Shown: in pieces, positions 26,090-41,391 of the stretch
Position numbering within the stretch: position 1 is the first letter of the stretch
Layout: each line of letters opens with the position of its first letter
Assembly: GCA_037074765.1 (NCBI GenBank)
Contig: JBAMDO010000073.1
Location: 1 to 64,000 of the forward strand
Reading direction: 5' to 3'
DNA from: Mansonella perstans
Lineage: Eukaryota; Nematoda; Chromadorea; Rhabditida; Onchocercidae
Length of the DNA stretch: 64,000 bases
The notes under the pieces: generated by a model
Told to the model about the DNA's origin: nothing
Seen by the model: the letters and a program-made list of their open reading frames with translations, nothing else
Databases searched by the model: none
Position numbers and translations under genes: made by a program

Positions 26090-27930
26090 ATTTTCTAGAA
26101 GTTAAGTTTGCAACTAGGAGCTGAAAATTCGCATTTATACTATCCTGAATTGCATAAATAGATCATTTTGCTAGTGTTTCGATTTGTTTTAGGAAACTAT
26201 TGTTTGTTGGACTTTTCGCACTCACTTATCTCCAATGCACCTGACAATTAAATACCTAATAATGAGTGCCATTTTCTTATGTCTTCTCTGCTCTCTTTCA
26301 ACTTAAATGTATTGTTTTAGTATATTATCAAAAATTAATTATCTACATCGATGAAAATTGCTATGTTATGAGATCGAAAGCAATATTAATTAAGTGTATA
26401 TTTAAGTACAGTATAAACAAACGTTATCAAGTTTCAAGATCAATGTATGTAACCGAGCATTTCTTCTACTTCTTCTCATATATTCTCGACAAAATATCCA
26501 AATTTCAGCAAACAGCTATGTTTCAGTGGCATGTTAGCAATTCACAGCTAACTTATCAGATCTGCAGGAATCAGAAGCGGTCTCACAAAAGCAACTTTCT
26601 CCAACGTAATAAATCGTTTCACGCTTCTCACTTTTGCATGCTTTTTTCTTTTCTCAACACAGTTATTTCAGTTATTTATCACTTATTTATACGATGTGAG
26701 ATCCATTTGTAAATTTAAGAGACTCATTAGACAAGCTTTTGGATTTTCAAATTATCCGAAAACGGAAGAAAAATTATGTTATATCGCATATTGATTCCAA
26801 TAATTCAATTGTCTTAAGCTTTACCTTCCATTTTACTAGTTCTTCATTTTTAAAATATTATGCTCTTCAGAATTCCCACCATTTCTTAAGCAGTTTATTG
26901 AATTTCTTCTAGTTTACCGAACTCTCATAATCATCGGACAAGTTTATCATTTGTTTCAGTTATTCCTTGTCGGTGATGTTTGTTATCTATCGGCATCATC
27001 TCTTTCCTACAGATGTAAAAAGAAAACCAAAGTTTACCTAGGAGATTGTGTAACTTGTCAGACGATTAACGCTCTTTTGTGAGGCAATCACTTGTTATTT
27101 GATGATAATTACTGGATTTTATTATAGGTCACTTCTGCAATTTATATGAAGTAAATTATGTAGGTCGATATTCTTCACGATTCCGACTAGCATTATCAAG
27201 ATTAAAGATTTCTGCAGACAGTCTCATTTTTTGAGCCAGTCTCATTTTGCGAAATTCAATTAAAGTGTGGTTTCACGCATAATATAGCAAAGCTAGATTC
27301 AAAAATTGGCTTAAAGTGAAATTGATCATTACTGATTTCGTATAATTTCACTTAATTAAATAATTTGGTTAAAAATTCATTATTTTGATGTAGGCAGGAC
27401 CAAATATTTTTTGCTCCCATATATGATTGATCATTAGTGATTGAAAAGGCTGAAAGTCCTTGTTTAGTAATTATGAATACATTTCATAATTAATGCAAAT
27501 GACTTTTTGACTATCATTTGTAAGCTTATTTCATTAGTAAAGTAATTTTTTGCTTTAGTTTGATCCATTGCATAGATGATATTAAAAAGTGACGTGTTAC
27601 ACGTGTGTAAACAGATACCTTCAAATTCTTGCTCACTTAAAATATGTTTTGTTATAAATATATTTCCAATGATACATAATCAAAATCTCTGGAAAAGGTG
27701 AAAAGCAAAGATTGAACGTCAATGAGCGAAAGCTATTTCTGACAAAAGGTGAGATTTTCATGGATAATTTGTCGTTTTGATTAATTTGCAATTCAGATGA
27801 ACGATTCTAAAAGTCAACAGATGCATGACTGTTTCACTTAGGCATTATTGCCCATTGAAACAATCTAAGATAATCGTTCTAAGGATATGCGGTACATTAA
27901 CGCACCTTAAATGGCGATTAGCTCTGGAAA
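26090..27930. repeat. decayed copy of the cathepsin A/B/D upstream flank
   Basis: Runs in the same orientation as 2200-3290 and aligns along its length with many substitutions and indels. About 300 bases at 27245-27555 are extra. Part of that extra sequence (27250-27365) reappears inverted at 29050-29260. No cathepsin exon is attached, so this is an orphan flank. The 148-codon plus-strand frame at 26266-26712 is not preserved in the other copies. Confidence 0.75.
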
Positions 27931-28709
27931 TATAGGAAGAAAACAAAGAGGAGTCAGCGTTTATCATGATCATGCTTTTTTTTCCTGAATAGGTTTGGAG
28001 AACGGTCTCTTCTGTTCTTTCGGAAATAAAAAGGAAAAGGATATTTAGGTAAAAACAACAATTTCAATTTGCGAGGATTGATAGACATATTAATCTTGAA
28101 ATCTGACAAAATGAATGTACAGGAAGGAGTAAGGATTATCCATGACAGGTGGCGAATAAGATAATAACCGATTTTTGAAATAAAGAGATTATTCCAGGCC
28201 GTTGATGTTAGGGAGAATGAAGCAACAGTGTGTAATGGAATTTCAAAGCAAAGATATGCTCAAAAAAGTGAGGAAGGAATAACAAGAAATGCTGTGAATT
28301 AATTTGAAAATTAAGAAAAGAAGCAAACAAAACACTATCTTTCAATACTGCATGAAACGACGGCTGCGACAAAAAATTTTAATTGGACAAAAGTTAAAGT
28401 AAGCTGCCTTAACTCTAAGAAAAGTCACGTTATCATGCCTTCTTATTTCTTCAGAATGCATTTTCCTCATAATATGGAAGAAATTACAATAACATATCAA
28501 AGACATGAAATTTTGTAAGCGATTAATGTTAGGAAATTATCGATGTGATTGTGACTCATACTGAAACAAAAACAGTGACATTTTCAGGAGTAAATAAGGA
28601 TTGAAATAGTAAAAAAAATAAAATAGTAAATGTTTCTGCTGACAGTTATTGTTAAATGATATCAAAATGAAAGTACCTAAAATTCATTTCCGATCAGAGA
28701 AGCGAAAAA

Positions 28710-29045
28710 ATTGCATGAAAAAGTAGAGAACTTTTGCATTTCATATATATGATATTATTTCACTTGCGGAGAACCTGTAAAATAATACAAATTTTAAGCA
28801 CAGTTTTCTTCAAAACGTGCAGCTTGAAATCTTTTTCACGACAAAGTTACTTGGCAATAAAAAAATCATTTGGGAATATATCAGACATTAGTATTGCGTT
28901 GACACTAACTTTACCAATCAAGTACGCTGATAACCAATTTCATTTTTCAAAGCTGGAATTTACTTTTTATAAAACTTTAAATTTCATCTATGTTTATTCA
29001 AAACGCTCCATTTGTTTTTTTGGTTACCTATTGACTGATTAACCA
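28710..29045. repeat. orphan inverted copy of the cathepsin C/E upstream flank
   Basis: 28770-29045 matches the reverse complement of 40985-41340 and 54240-54590, the upstream flanks of C and E. The shared motif includes GCAGCTTGAAATCTTTTTCACG. No cathepsin exon is attached. It adjoins the left end of the B flank, so pieces of both promoter classes meet here. Confidence 0.75.
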
Positions 29046-29961
29046 AATCATTTATTTAAGTGAAATTATACGAAATCAGTAATAACCAATTTCACCTTAC
29101 GTAAAAGACTTCATGTGTATTATTCATCGGAATGCAGACAAAAAATTTTTTCTTGCTAATATACCTTCGATATATTAATTTTTGGAAGCGAGCTATTATT
29201 TTGAGCCAATTTGTGGATCTTGCTTTGTTGTATTATGCGTGAAACCACAGTTCGAGTGGTTTTCGCAAAATGAGACTGTCTGCGGAAATCTTTATTCTTG
29301 ATAATGCTAGTCGGAATGGTGGAGAATATCGACCAACATAATTTACTTCATACAGACTGTAGAAGTGACGTATAATAAAATCCAGTAATTATCGTCGAAT
29401 AACAGCCTCACAAAAGAGCGTTAATCGTCTGAAAAGTTGCATAATCTCCTGGGTAAACTTCGGTTTTCCTTTTACGTTGGTAGGAAAGGGAAGATGCGGG
29501 TAGATAATAAACATCACCGACAAGAAATAACTGAAACAAATGATAATGTTGTCCAGTGATTATGAAAGTTCGGTAAACTGCAAAAAATTCAATAAATAAC
29601 TTAGAAAATTCAGTAAATTGTTTAATTTGATAACATTTGTTGATATTGTACTTATATATAAGCACTTAATTAATATTGTTTTCGATTTCATAACATAGCA
29701 ATTTTCATGGATGTGGATAATTAATTTTGGGTAATATACTGACTGCATCGAAAGTATTTAAGGTGAAAAAGAGTAGAGAAGACAGAAGAAAATGGTACTC
29801 ATTATTGGACATTTAATTACCAGGTGCACTGGAGGTAAGTGAGTGCGAAAAATCCAAGAAACAATGCTTTCCTAAAACAAAATGAAACATTAGATTTACC
29901 AGTTTATATCATTTAGAATAATATATGACGCGAATTTTCAGCCCTCAGCTGCATGTTTGAC

Positions 29962-31397
29962 TTTCTCGAAAACCAGGCAAGAAGTACTATAAACTAACAA
30001 AATGCTTGCTGCCAGTTCTCTCAATAACATAAAGTGAATTGGTTCATAAATTACTAAAGTTTGATTACATGTTTAACCTTTCAAAAACGAGGCAAGGAAA
30101 ATCGTCAAATCTAACTAAATTATTCATGATACAGCATTCGGCGTTTCAATATTTGATTCAAATCCATAAGTCGTTGGTCCTGGCTTTAATTACTTTGGAA
30201 TATGCAGTTGTTTGACATGCATAATTTATCTGTTACTGTCGATGATTTTATTTCATTTTTTTTCCTATCTGTTACTGTCGATGATTTTATTTCAGCTTAA
30301 GTTCCAACCACTTAAATAATCGTCAGTTATTTCTCAATAGTTGAATTTTTCAGCAGTTTCTTTTAGATATCTAAAATTTCTTTTTTGCTTGCTTTCATAA
30401 TTAAATATACACTGTTTTATTGCTCCAACTGTGATAAGCACTGATTCTTCAAAAGTCGGCAACATGTGATAGCTGAGTAATTTTTTTTTATTTTCGAAAA
30501 TATTCACACTCTAATGCCATTCAGATCTTTTCAAATCTTCTCAAATGTTATCAATTCGCATTCTGAAGCGCTTTTGCAATTTTTGATCACTAGTTACTTT
30601 GAAGCTTTACTAGACCCATATTTCATTCCTCATATGTGACATCGTTTATTTTTGCTTTGTTTATATTTAATGCTTTTTTTGACTGACAGTAACGTTCGAA
30701 ACTTAAGTATATTCCTAGCAGTAATGTACATCTATATGAAATAAAATTTAATAACGCTTTTTTAGAGGAAGACGTTGGTAGTGATCTTGCCAATTAACTG
30801 ACATCAGACACTTAATATTGCCAAAAAAGTAAAAGAATTGACTTTTTGTTCTTTTAAAAATTTTTTTTTAACTATTTGTTTTTACCAATTACTAATCGTG
30901 ACTTAAATAACATGAATGAAATCAATATATTATTGGATTTTATGAAATGCTCATTGTAGAACAGTTGTTAATAAATAGCATGGTAAATTTTTACTGCTGG
31001 TGTTAATGCCGATCAAATACATACGTATAGTTTATTATGTAGCACTATTATTATGTATTAATATTAACAATAGTAACATTGATAGCAGCAACGTTTTTGT
31101 TGTGAGAAAAATTCAATGAAGAATTTCATTGTTCCAGTAAGAATAATTTCGGTTACTTTTCAATCGCAATCGGAATTTTTCAATTATTCGGAATCAGATT
31201 CTGGAATCTGCAACAAGACTTTCAAGAAAAGCTTGAAGCAAGATTCAATGTGAAACTAACGGTACCGTTAACGCTAACAGAAGAATTAACCAGAAAAGGC
31301 AATTCATTGTTCGAATCTCTTGGCATGTTCAGTATCTTATGAACTGCTAGGTAAAATGTCGTGATCTGTTGGATTTTCACGACGCTCATTGCATGCC
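29962..31397. mobile_element. candidate 1.44-kb insertion present only upstream of copy B
   Basis: The flanks of A and D read straight through from GCATGCTTGACG to TTGTTTAG. In the B flank the same point is split by about 1.44 kb, with GCATG on the left side (29951) and GCATGC on the right (31398), resembling a short target-site duplication. Inside, the left-end phrase AACCAGGCAAG recurs in altered form near 30080, and CTGTTACTGTCGATGATTTT is duplicated at 30230 and 30269. There is no transposase-like frame. A non-autonomous element is likely, but its class is unknown. Confidence 0.5.
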
Positions 31398-32254
31398 GCA
31401 TGCTGCGTTGTTTAGTAAAAACTTTAACTACTAGATCTCATAATCTTATGAATATGCAATACTTGAAAGTCGCTCAACTTTTTCCCGTCTTTTAAATGAA
31501 TAGATACATTGAATACAAATCAAGATTTTTTTGAGGTTTACGACGATACGATATGAGCACAGTTTTTTTTTAATGCAAGAAAACTTCAAAAATCGAGAAA
31601 TGCTTTTTATTTGGAAATGTTTGGTAATTTTTGGAGGAAACTTGAAACGTACTACTATTTCGAATGTATCATTATCGCTAAAAATAATAAAATAAATTTG
31701 CTATTGTTGACATCTTTAAAAAAGCACTCGCATCCAGCAAAATAAAGTCATGAAGATAAGTGTGAGCGTTCTTTCAAATCTAAAATAATCCAGCTCTAAG
31801 ATAAGGCGAAGAACTTATCAGTGAAAATAAATAAATCACCTCCCATCCCATCAAAGGAATCAATTCAAATTTGATCGAATTGTTTGTGCAGAATTCAGTG
31901 ACAGATGAAAAAACTGATTTGCTGGTCAGTTTACTATCGCATTGTTTTCCGAGCTGTCAGTATAAATTTTCCTTAATTTAATGGAAAAATGGCTCAACTA
32001 TACATAACGGCTAGTTTTCGAGAATTGCTGGACTATTGTTTGCAGAAGCGTTTGTTGTTCCAGACGTTCCATATTTTTTTCTCCTTTTGATAATTATTTG
32101 GCCAAAAACAATTATTTCGTTCTCCATAAATATTTCAAAATACCGTCAATAGTGAATTGTATTTGATTGACAATCAAGTTGTATCAACAGATTTTCGTCC
32201 TTATTTAAGGGGAACGAATAAGAGTTATGCAATTTTCGGAAAACGCAAGACACG

Positions 32255-35200
32255 ATGCTTACGCAGAGGATTGTGCTAATGGCGGTGTACATGTTTCTGG
32301 TCGATTTTATTGTCGCATTTAGTAGGTGAGTTTTCTAGTAATATCACGGTATCATTGCTTGCCTATCAGCTTATCATGAAATTGGAATAGTCTTCCTCGG
32401 ATACTGTAGTTATGTCAATTGAATCTACGAAAAAATTTCATTCTAGCTGGCATATATTTTGCATACAAATTTTCATATTTCATGAGTATAGTGTATACAA
32501 TGTATGGTCTGACTGACAGCAGCAGAAAATTACTAAAAATGCTAATAGTGTGTTTTTAGTCAAGAACAATATATGCTTGAATATATCTTAAATATATTGA
32601 TATTAATATATATATTTATATTTATAAAAATATATTCTACTTAAATGTGTAGATTGATAAACTTATTACAAGAAAGATAAACTTTAAATACATTATAAAC
32701 GAAGCAATTTTCAGTGAATTACAACAGCTGAAAGAAGTTTTAAGAAAGTTTGATAAAGATTACAACCAAGGCAATATGACAAGACTTACGTCCGATTTCA
32801 AAAGCGCACTAACAGAATTTGGCGATGGTTTCATTTTTTCCTTTATTTCACATTAATTTTTTTTTTTGATTCAAAACTTCGCTTTTGAGATGGAGAAAAT
32901 TTTCGGTTAAATGAAATAATTTTTATTTGAATTTATCGCGCAAAATTCTAAGAATTACCTATTTTCAGGACAAGAAGGGTGAGTGTGATATTGTTTCATT
33001 AAGTATCATTTGATTTATAACGCCGTATTCGGTTTGCGCCGCTTGAACAAAACATCTGAAGGGTTTGAAAATATAAATTAGAAACCAGTCAATTTGATGG
33101 TATATTTCTTTTGCCACACTTTTTCATGAGGTTGTAAATAAATATTCTTTTCATATAAGACTTCAAGTTATACAGATTTGGAAAACATAGAATTTGTATA
33201 TTATTTGATTTAATTAAATAACAGCGAAAATTACTTCGATTCATCCATAATACAGAGAACGTTATCTAATACTTTAATTTTTTTTTTTGGAGGGAGAGGA
33301 GGGTTAAAAGGGGGTTAAAGGACTCATTCGAAATGAAGAAATCGATTTATTAATTTAGTAATAATTTTAAAAATAATTCAAGTGTTTCCTGAAAAGAGAG
33401 GAATAATAATGGCAGATAAGAAACGAACTCTTTTCAATGTTTTTCATTTAAATTGCACTAATTTCAACAAGTTTTTTTTCCTTGCAATAAACATATGAAT
33501 GAGAGCTTTTTTAAATTCATTTTTTATAAAAAAGTGTACTGTAACTTCCAGTAGGAAATCAACCGTTGTACAAGAATTTCTGAAAAAAATGGAAGACAAT
33601 GGTGAGATACAAACAATGGAGAAATTAGAAACCGAATGGAAAGATTATTTAAATGTTGTCGGTATAATTTTCTGTCATGCATAATTTAATTTTAAAAAAA
33701 ACTGCTCTATTCTATGTTTAAATTTCATTTGAATAATTTTTGTAATTTACAGGGAAACACTACGATCCAGATGAAAACAATTTCAGAATGGCAATATTTG
33801 AAAGCAACGAGTTAATGACGGAAAGATTGAATAAAGAATATGAAGAAGGCTTAATTTCTTATACAACTGCTCTGAATGATTTGGCTCATTTGGTAAGTAA
33901 ATTCTGTTCAAATATCAATAGATGATATATGTTGAGTTCGATGAAGCGATTAACAAGCATCTCTTAATTAATAAATTCCGCAATGATTTGACTATTTTCT
34001 TACAAATTAATTCAGTTCGATTCATTTCTAGACCGATGAAGAATTCATCGCTAGGAATGGACTTCGAATGTTCAATGAAACTGATCTTGATGAAAGAAGG
34101 GAGACTCGGCAAGTTCCGAATGGTTATTATCGGTATGATCGAAGCGAAAGATTGCCAAATAATGTTGATTGGAGAACACAGGGTCTCGTAACACGCATCA
34201 AAAATCAAGTTTGATTTGCATTTAATATTTTATGCTGATTTTATATTGAATTAAATTCGATGGCAATATGGCTTACGTTGGTCCTCCAGGTTGGTGTGAA
34301 GGCCTTGATAAAACGCTTCATCAGGCTGGTCTCGACTGCGAGAAATCTAGTGTTAAGATTTCCGCTCATTTTTTTCCAAACAAATCTTGATTGATCATAA
34401 GCATATCAATTGCGAGTGTTTTAGTTGAATTTAAGCAATGCGGTAATTGCAGTTATTATCATGGAACTTTGAATTTCATTTTGAATCATCCTAACTATAT
34501 AGATCAGTCTGTCAGAGGCAAATCTGATCAATGAAATGAAAAATGATCCGACACAAAACAATTTTGCAGGGGATGTGTGGCAGTTGCTATGCGTTCGCTG
34601 TGGCTGCTGTATTAGAAGCTTATTATAAGAAGAAGACCGGAATGCTTGTTAATTTATCTCCACAGAATATTGTTGACTGCACACGGAGTTACGGCAACAG
34701 AGGTTGTGGGGGTGGCTTCATGCCTGCGGTCATTTTCTATTCCTTTCCTGTGAATCTGTTGATAGTTTTTCACCAATTCTTAATTTATGTTCATTTTATG
34801 TTTTTAAAATATTTTCAGGTATTCAGATATGCAATGCAGTATGGAGTCGCAAGTGAGTCGAGATATCAGTATGTTGGAGCCGAGCGCAACTGCAGATGGA
34901 ATCCGAATATAGCTGTTGCCAAAATCCGTGGCTATCAGATGATACAGCCAGGCGACGAACACGCGCTTAAGCATGCTGTGGCCAGACATGGACCCGTTGT
35001 TGTTGGAATTTCCGCTTCACAGCGCTCTATCAGATTTTATAAAAGAGGTATATTATAGTAATAGATGTCATCGAGTTAAACGACAAAAAGCAGTTTTGCT
35101 AGTTTCCGAAGGAAATTGGAACGAAATATTCAATGCTCTGCATATTTATTATGTCTTGATAATTTTGTAATTTTGAATATATGGCATTTCATATTATGTG

Positions 35201-35552
35201 ATATTACAGGTGTTTACTCTGATAGTGATTGTAATAGATTGGACCATGCAGTAACGGTGGTTGGTTATGGAACGAATCCACAGTATGGGGAGTACTGGAT
35301 TATTAAAAATAGGTTTGTCTTTAATCAATCACTATTTGTTAACAAGGAGTGAAAAATTTTTTCTAAAAAATTTTCTCTGAGTTAAATGGGCATCAACTCA
35401 TTACTTTAAACCAATTCTATTACTGATTACTATCACTAATTCAAGTCTTTTTCAGTTGGGGTACCAGCTGGGGAGACGGTGGCTATATGTATATGGCACG
35501 AAACAGGAATAATATGTGCCAAATTGCTTCACAGGCTTCATTTGCCATATAA
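32255..35552 (+). CDS. cathepsin L-like cysteine protease, copy B (intact)
   Basis: Secreted or lysosomal papain-family (C1A) endopeptidase, 402 aa. Exons: 32255-32325 (signal peptide), 32715-32827, 32969-32978 (10-nt microexon), 33552-33661, 33753-33892 (ERFNIN-type helix [17 protein letters not shown]), 34032-34208 (TDEEF..., mature start near LPNNVDWR), 34570-34728 ([10 protein letters not shown]), 34819-35047, 35210-35312 ([17 protein letters not shown]) and 35456-35552 ([11 protein letters not shown], stop). All phases agree. Catalytic set complete: oxyanion Gln207, Cys213, His349, Asn370. Tyr occupies the place usually held by Trp after the catalytic Cys, as in all copies here. The pro-region is unusually long for cathepsin L because of exons 2-4. 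Intron 6 holds a conserved coding-like island (see findings). It faces gene C, stop codons about 2 kb apart. Confidence 0.93.
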
Positions 35553-35699
35553 TTTTATTAATTTGATTTAGCAAATTATCTATTGCACCAATTTTTGGCT
35601 TTGTTGTCGTTTCTATTCATACAAGGATAAATGCTTTATTAGCAGCAACTTAAGATACTTATCTACAACAAAGGATTTGCATTCTTGTCAGTCCTCTTT

Positions 35700-36143
35700 T
35701 CTACAGTAAGCTAACAAAGCAGCAGCTACTGCGCTGTACTACCAAACAAAGGGCCATTGTTTTAAGCAATTAATTCCCCCTCTTCACCACTATAAACTGT
35801 CAATCTTTCCACCAATAACATCTTTGTTTAGTTATTCTGACAAATGGTTTGGTATCACTTCGAAGATGCCGCTGTTGTAAACCATCTATTGTCAATCATA
35901 ATTAATCCCCTCTTTTATCACTGTAACTTTATGATCTTTGTATTAAGCCTTTAATCCCGCCTCCTCTATAACTATATGTAGACTCTCGATCCGCAAACTA
36001 GAGGCTGGCTTTTCAATTTTTGGTACATTCGTACATTCGTATACTCAAGGCATTTATCAATTGTTTGTTTTATTTACTTATTCAATTATGTCCTTGTCCA
36101 ATTATTCTAATAAAGGTTTAATTACCCAAGTTTGATCCCGGGT
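35700..36143 (+). repeat. dispersed repeat, copy 1
   Basis: Shares its beginning (AACAAAG...CAGC...CCATTGT) and its end (ATTAAAGGTTTAATTGCCCAAG, variant form) with 58850-59257, with a diverged middle. Internally, TTAATCCCCCTCTT-like phrases recur near 35770, 35900 and 35945. No open frame. It lies immediately 3' of gene B. Confidence 0.55.
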
Positions 36144-36157
36144 CGTGGCACTAAAAA

Positions 36158-36580
36158 ATGTTTGTCTCGTGGCACAGTCGAATCTCAATTTGGTTGTGTA
36201 GTGGTTATATGACTTCATGGAGTCAGTGGTTCCCAACCGGTAGCTTCGGGAACCAAAATAAGGACCGCGAGGACGGTGTTGGCAGTAGGCGAGATAGGAG
36301 AGAACATGTGGAAGCTGTTTTCTTTCTGCTTTTTTTTAAGCTAAACATTGATTTGTTTATGGCGACAGAACAAAATGTACTTTGTTCTCGACTAGGAATA
36401 ATTCTAAATTGCTTCCTCGATTCATTCAAAATAGGTCGAAGAAATCTATTCAATAGATACTAAGTGAACACAATTTCGTGAACACGGCAACCAGAGGAAT
36501 TTCACCAATTAAACTTCAAAATTGCGAGTAATGGTAAAAAGGCCAAAATGAAGCGTCATTTTGGTGCCTCAGCTGTGGGA
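36158..36580 (+). repeat. repeat-derived block in unit I with hAT-like end
   Basis: Homologous to 48285-48620 in unit II. It contains CAGTGGTTCCCAACCG, which resembles the terminal repeat of hAT-type DNA transposons, followed by GGTAGCTTCGGGAACC. A plus-strand frame (PTGSFGNQNKDREDGV...) is open in both copies, but the opposite strand is equally open and I see no motif. A matching inverted end was not found. Confidence 0.4.
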
Positions 36581-36978
36581 AACATGAACTCGTTGTTGTT
36601 GGAATTTCCGGTTCTCAGCGCTCTATCAGATTTTATGGAAGAGTTATATTATAATAAAAAGTATAATTTGGGTGTTATCGCAATTAAACGATAAAAGGCA
36701 GCCATGATAATTAGAACCACTATCATTCGACATCGGTATAACAGTTTTGCTAGAAAAAAAAAGGGAATCGAAGCGAAATATTCATTGCACTTCGCATTTA
36801 GTATGTCTTGATAATTTTGTAATTTTGGTTGTATAGTGGTTATATGACTTAACAATTCGCATCGACATATTCCACATTCCCAATTTTTATTATATGATAT
36901 TGCTGGTGTTTACTCTGAAGGAAATTGCGGTCGAAATGACCATGCAGTAACGGTGGTTGGTTATGCAGTTAATCCTTT
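36578..36978 (+). pseudogene. relic G1 of a third cathepsin paralogue
   Basis: Two separated fragments are recognisable: an exon 8 tail at about 36586-36650 ([16 protein letters not shown]) and an exon 9 piece at about 36904-36975 ([19 protein letters not shown]) that stops abruptly where the C block begins. Active-site Cys and Asn regions are absent. It is not a copy of B, since exon 9 differs clearly. The matching relic in unit II is G2. Confidence 0.75.
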
Positions 36979-37544
36979 TGTTTACTTCAAAATGAATTCC
37001 AACCAAAATACTTAACCGCTTCTGTAAAACAAAATGTCAAGTTCTATGAAATTGTTCCTGCGTGACAACAAAAACATTATTGCCAATCAAGAGTAGTTCG
37101 CAGACATTGTTAGGGATCTGGCATGGCCTTCAATCGTCTTAGGTTGAATAAGCTTCCATCGGTGCCATAGTGGATACAATTATCGTTTTCTTTATCATGG
37201 TCCTTTTGAAGCATCGTGCTGAAGAAAATCGCGAATAAAGCTGATGAGAGAATCCATCAGATCCTTGATTATTGAGAAGGAAATATCTCTGATTTGGCCG
37301 GAATCAGATTCGTGTAACACGATAATTATTTTGAGGAAATTGTGAGGATCACAATCTGCCTGCCTATAGGTAGATTAACTAAATTTTCAAGCAGAAATAA
37401 AATACTTCTGTACTTCCCATCTGTGTGTCGCATATTTGTTTATCACAAATTTATCGTTATGAAAATACAATTATGATCCTTTGCACAGCATAAAAGGTCA
37501 AAATTTGAAGCAACATATTTCTGCCAACTCAAATTCAATCGGTA

Positions 37545-40821
<3,277 letters not shown>

Positions 40822-41349
40822 CTTTGGGTTTGTCGAAGATAACAAAACCGTTATTCGTTTTCCTTAAATAGGGACAAATTTCGTTGATACAGCTTGATCA
40901 TCAAATAAATATAATTGCGCTATTATGGATTTTATTTGAAATGTGAACTTCTTTTTGACAAATGATTGTTCAGTTGAGCAGCCAATAGGTCAACCGAAAA
41001 AACAAATGGAGCTTGAATAAACATGGATGGAATTTAAAGTTTTACAAAAAGCAAATTCCAGCTATGAAAAATGGGATTAGTGATCAGTGCATGTTAGAGA
41101 AGAAATACAGTTCAGTCGGAGCAATGCATGGGTGCAAGTAGGAAAAATATCTCAGCGAGAGGTTTGATTTCTTGCATAATCGCCTAATTGGTAAAGTTAG
41201 TGTTAACATAATACTAATATCTGATATGTATCGAAATGATTTTTTTATTCCCGAGTGACTCTGCCGTGAAAAAGATTTCAAGCTGCACGTATTGAAGAAA
41301 ACTGTGCTTAAAATTTGTATCACTATACAGGTTTCCCACGAGTGAAATG
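40822..41349 (-). repeat. upstream flank of gene C, shared with gene E
   Basis: Nearly identical to 54077-54599. It must contain the promoter of the C/E class, which is unrelated to the A/B/D flank. An inverted orphan copy of its distal part lies at 28770-29045. No specific regulatory site can be assigned. Confidence 0.7.
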
Positions 41350-41391
41350 ATTTGACTGTTTTCTTACAAATTCAGTTCGATTCATTTCTAG

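Noticed and set aside
33499..33684. 61-codon frame starting MRAFLNSF, found in B, C and E
   Set aside because: Only the part after the CAG acceptor (33552) is exon 4. The Met and following residues are intron 3 sequence, lost by splicing.
33915..34208. 97-codon minus-strand open frame across exon 6 of gene B (and 83 codons at 46085-46336 in D)
   Set aside because: It is the antisense of a real cathepsin exon and follows its duplication. No signal of its own.
34570..34600. Tyr in place of the usual Trp after the catalytic Cys, as a sign of lost activity
   Set aside because: All copies, including the intact ones, have CYAF, and I recall this as common in filarial cathepsin L proteins. It is not evidence of decay.
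36158..36463. 101-codon plus-strand frame recurring at 48283-48522
   Set aside because: Both strands are open in both copies and the block looks repeat-derived. The persistence is explained by recent duplication.
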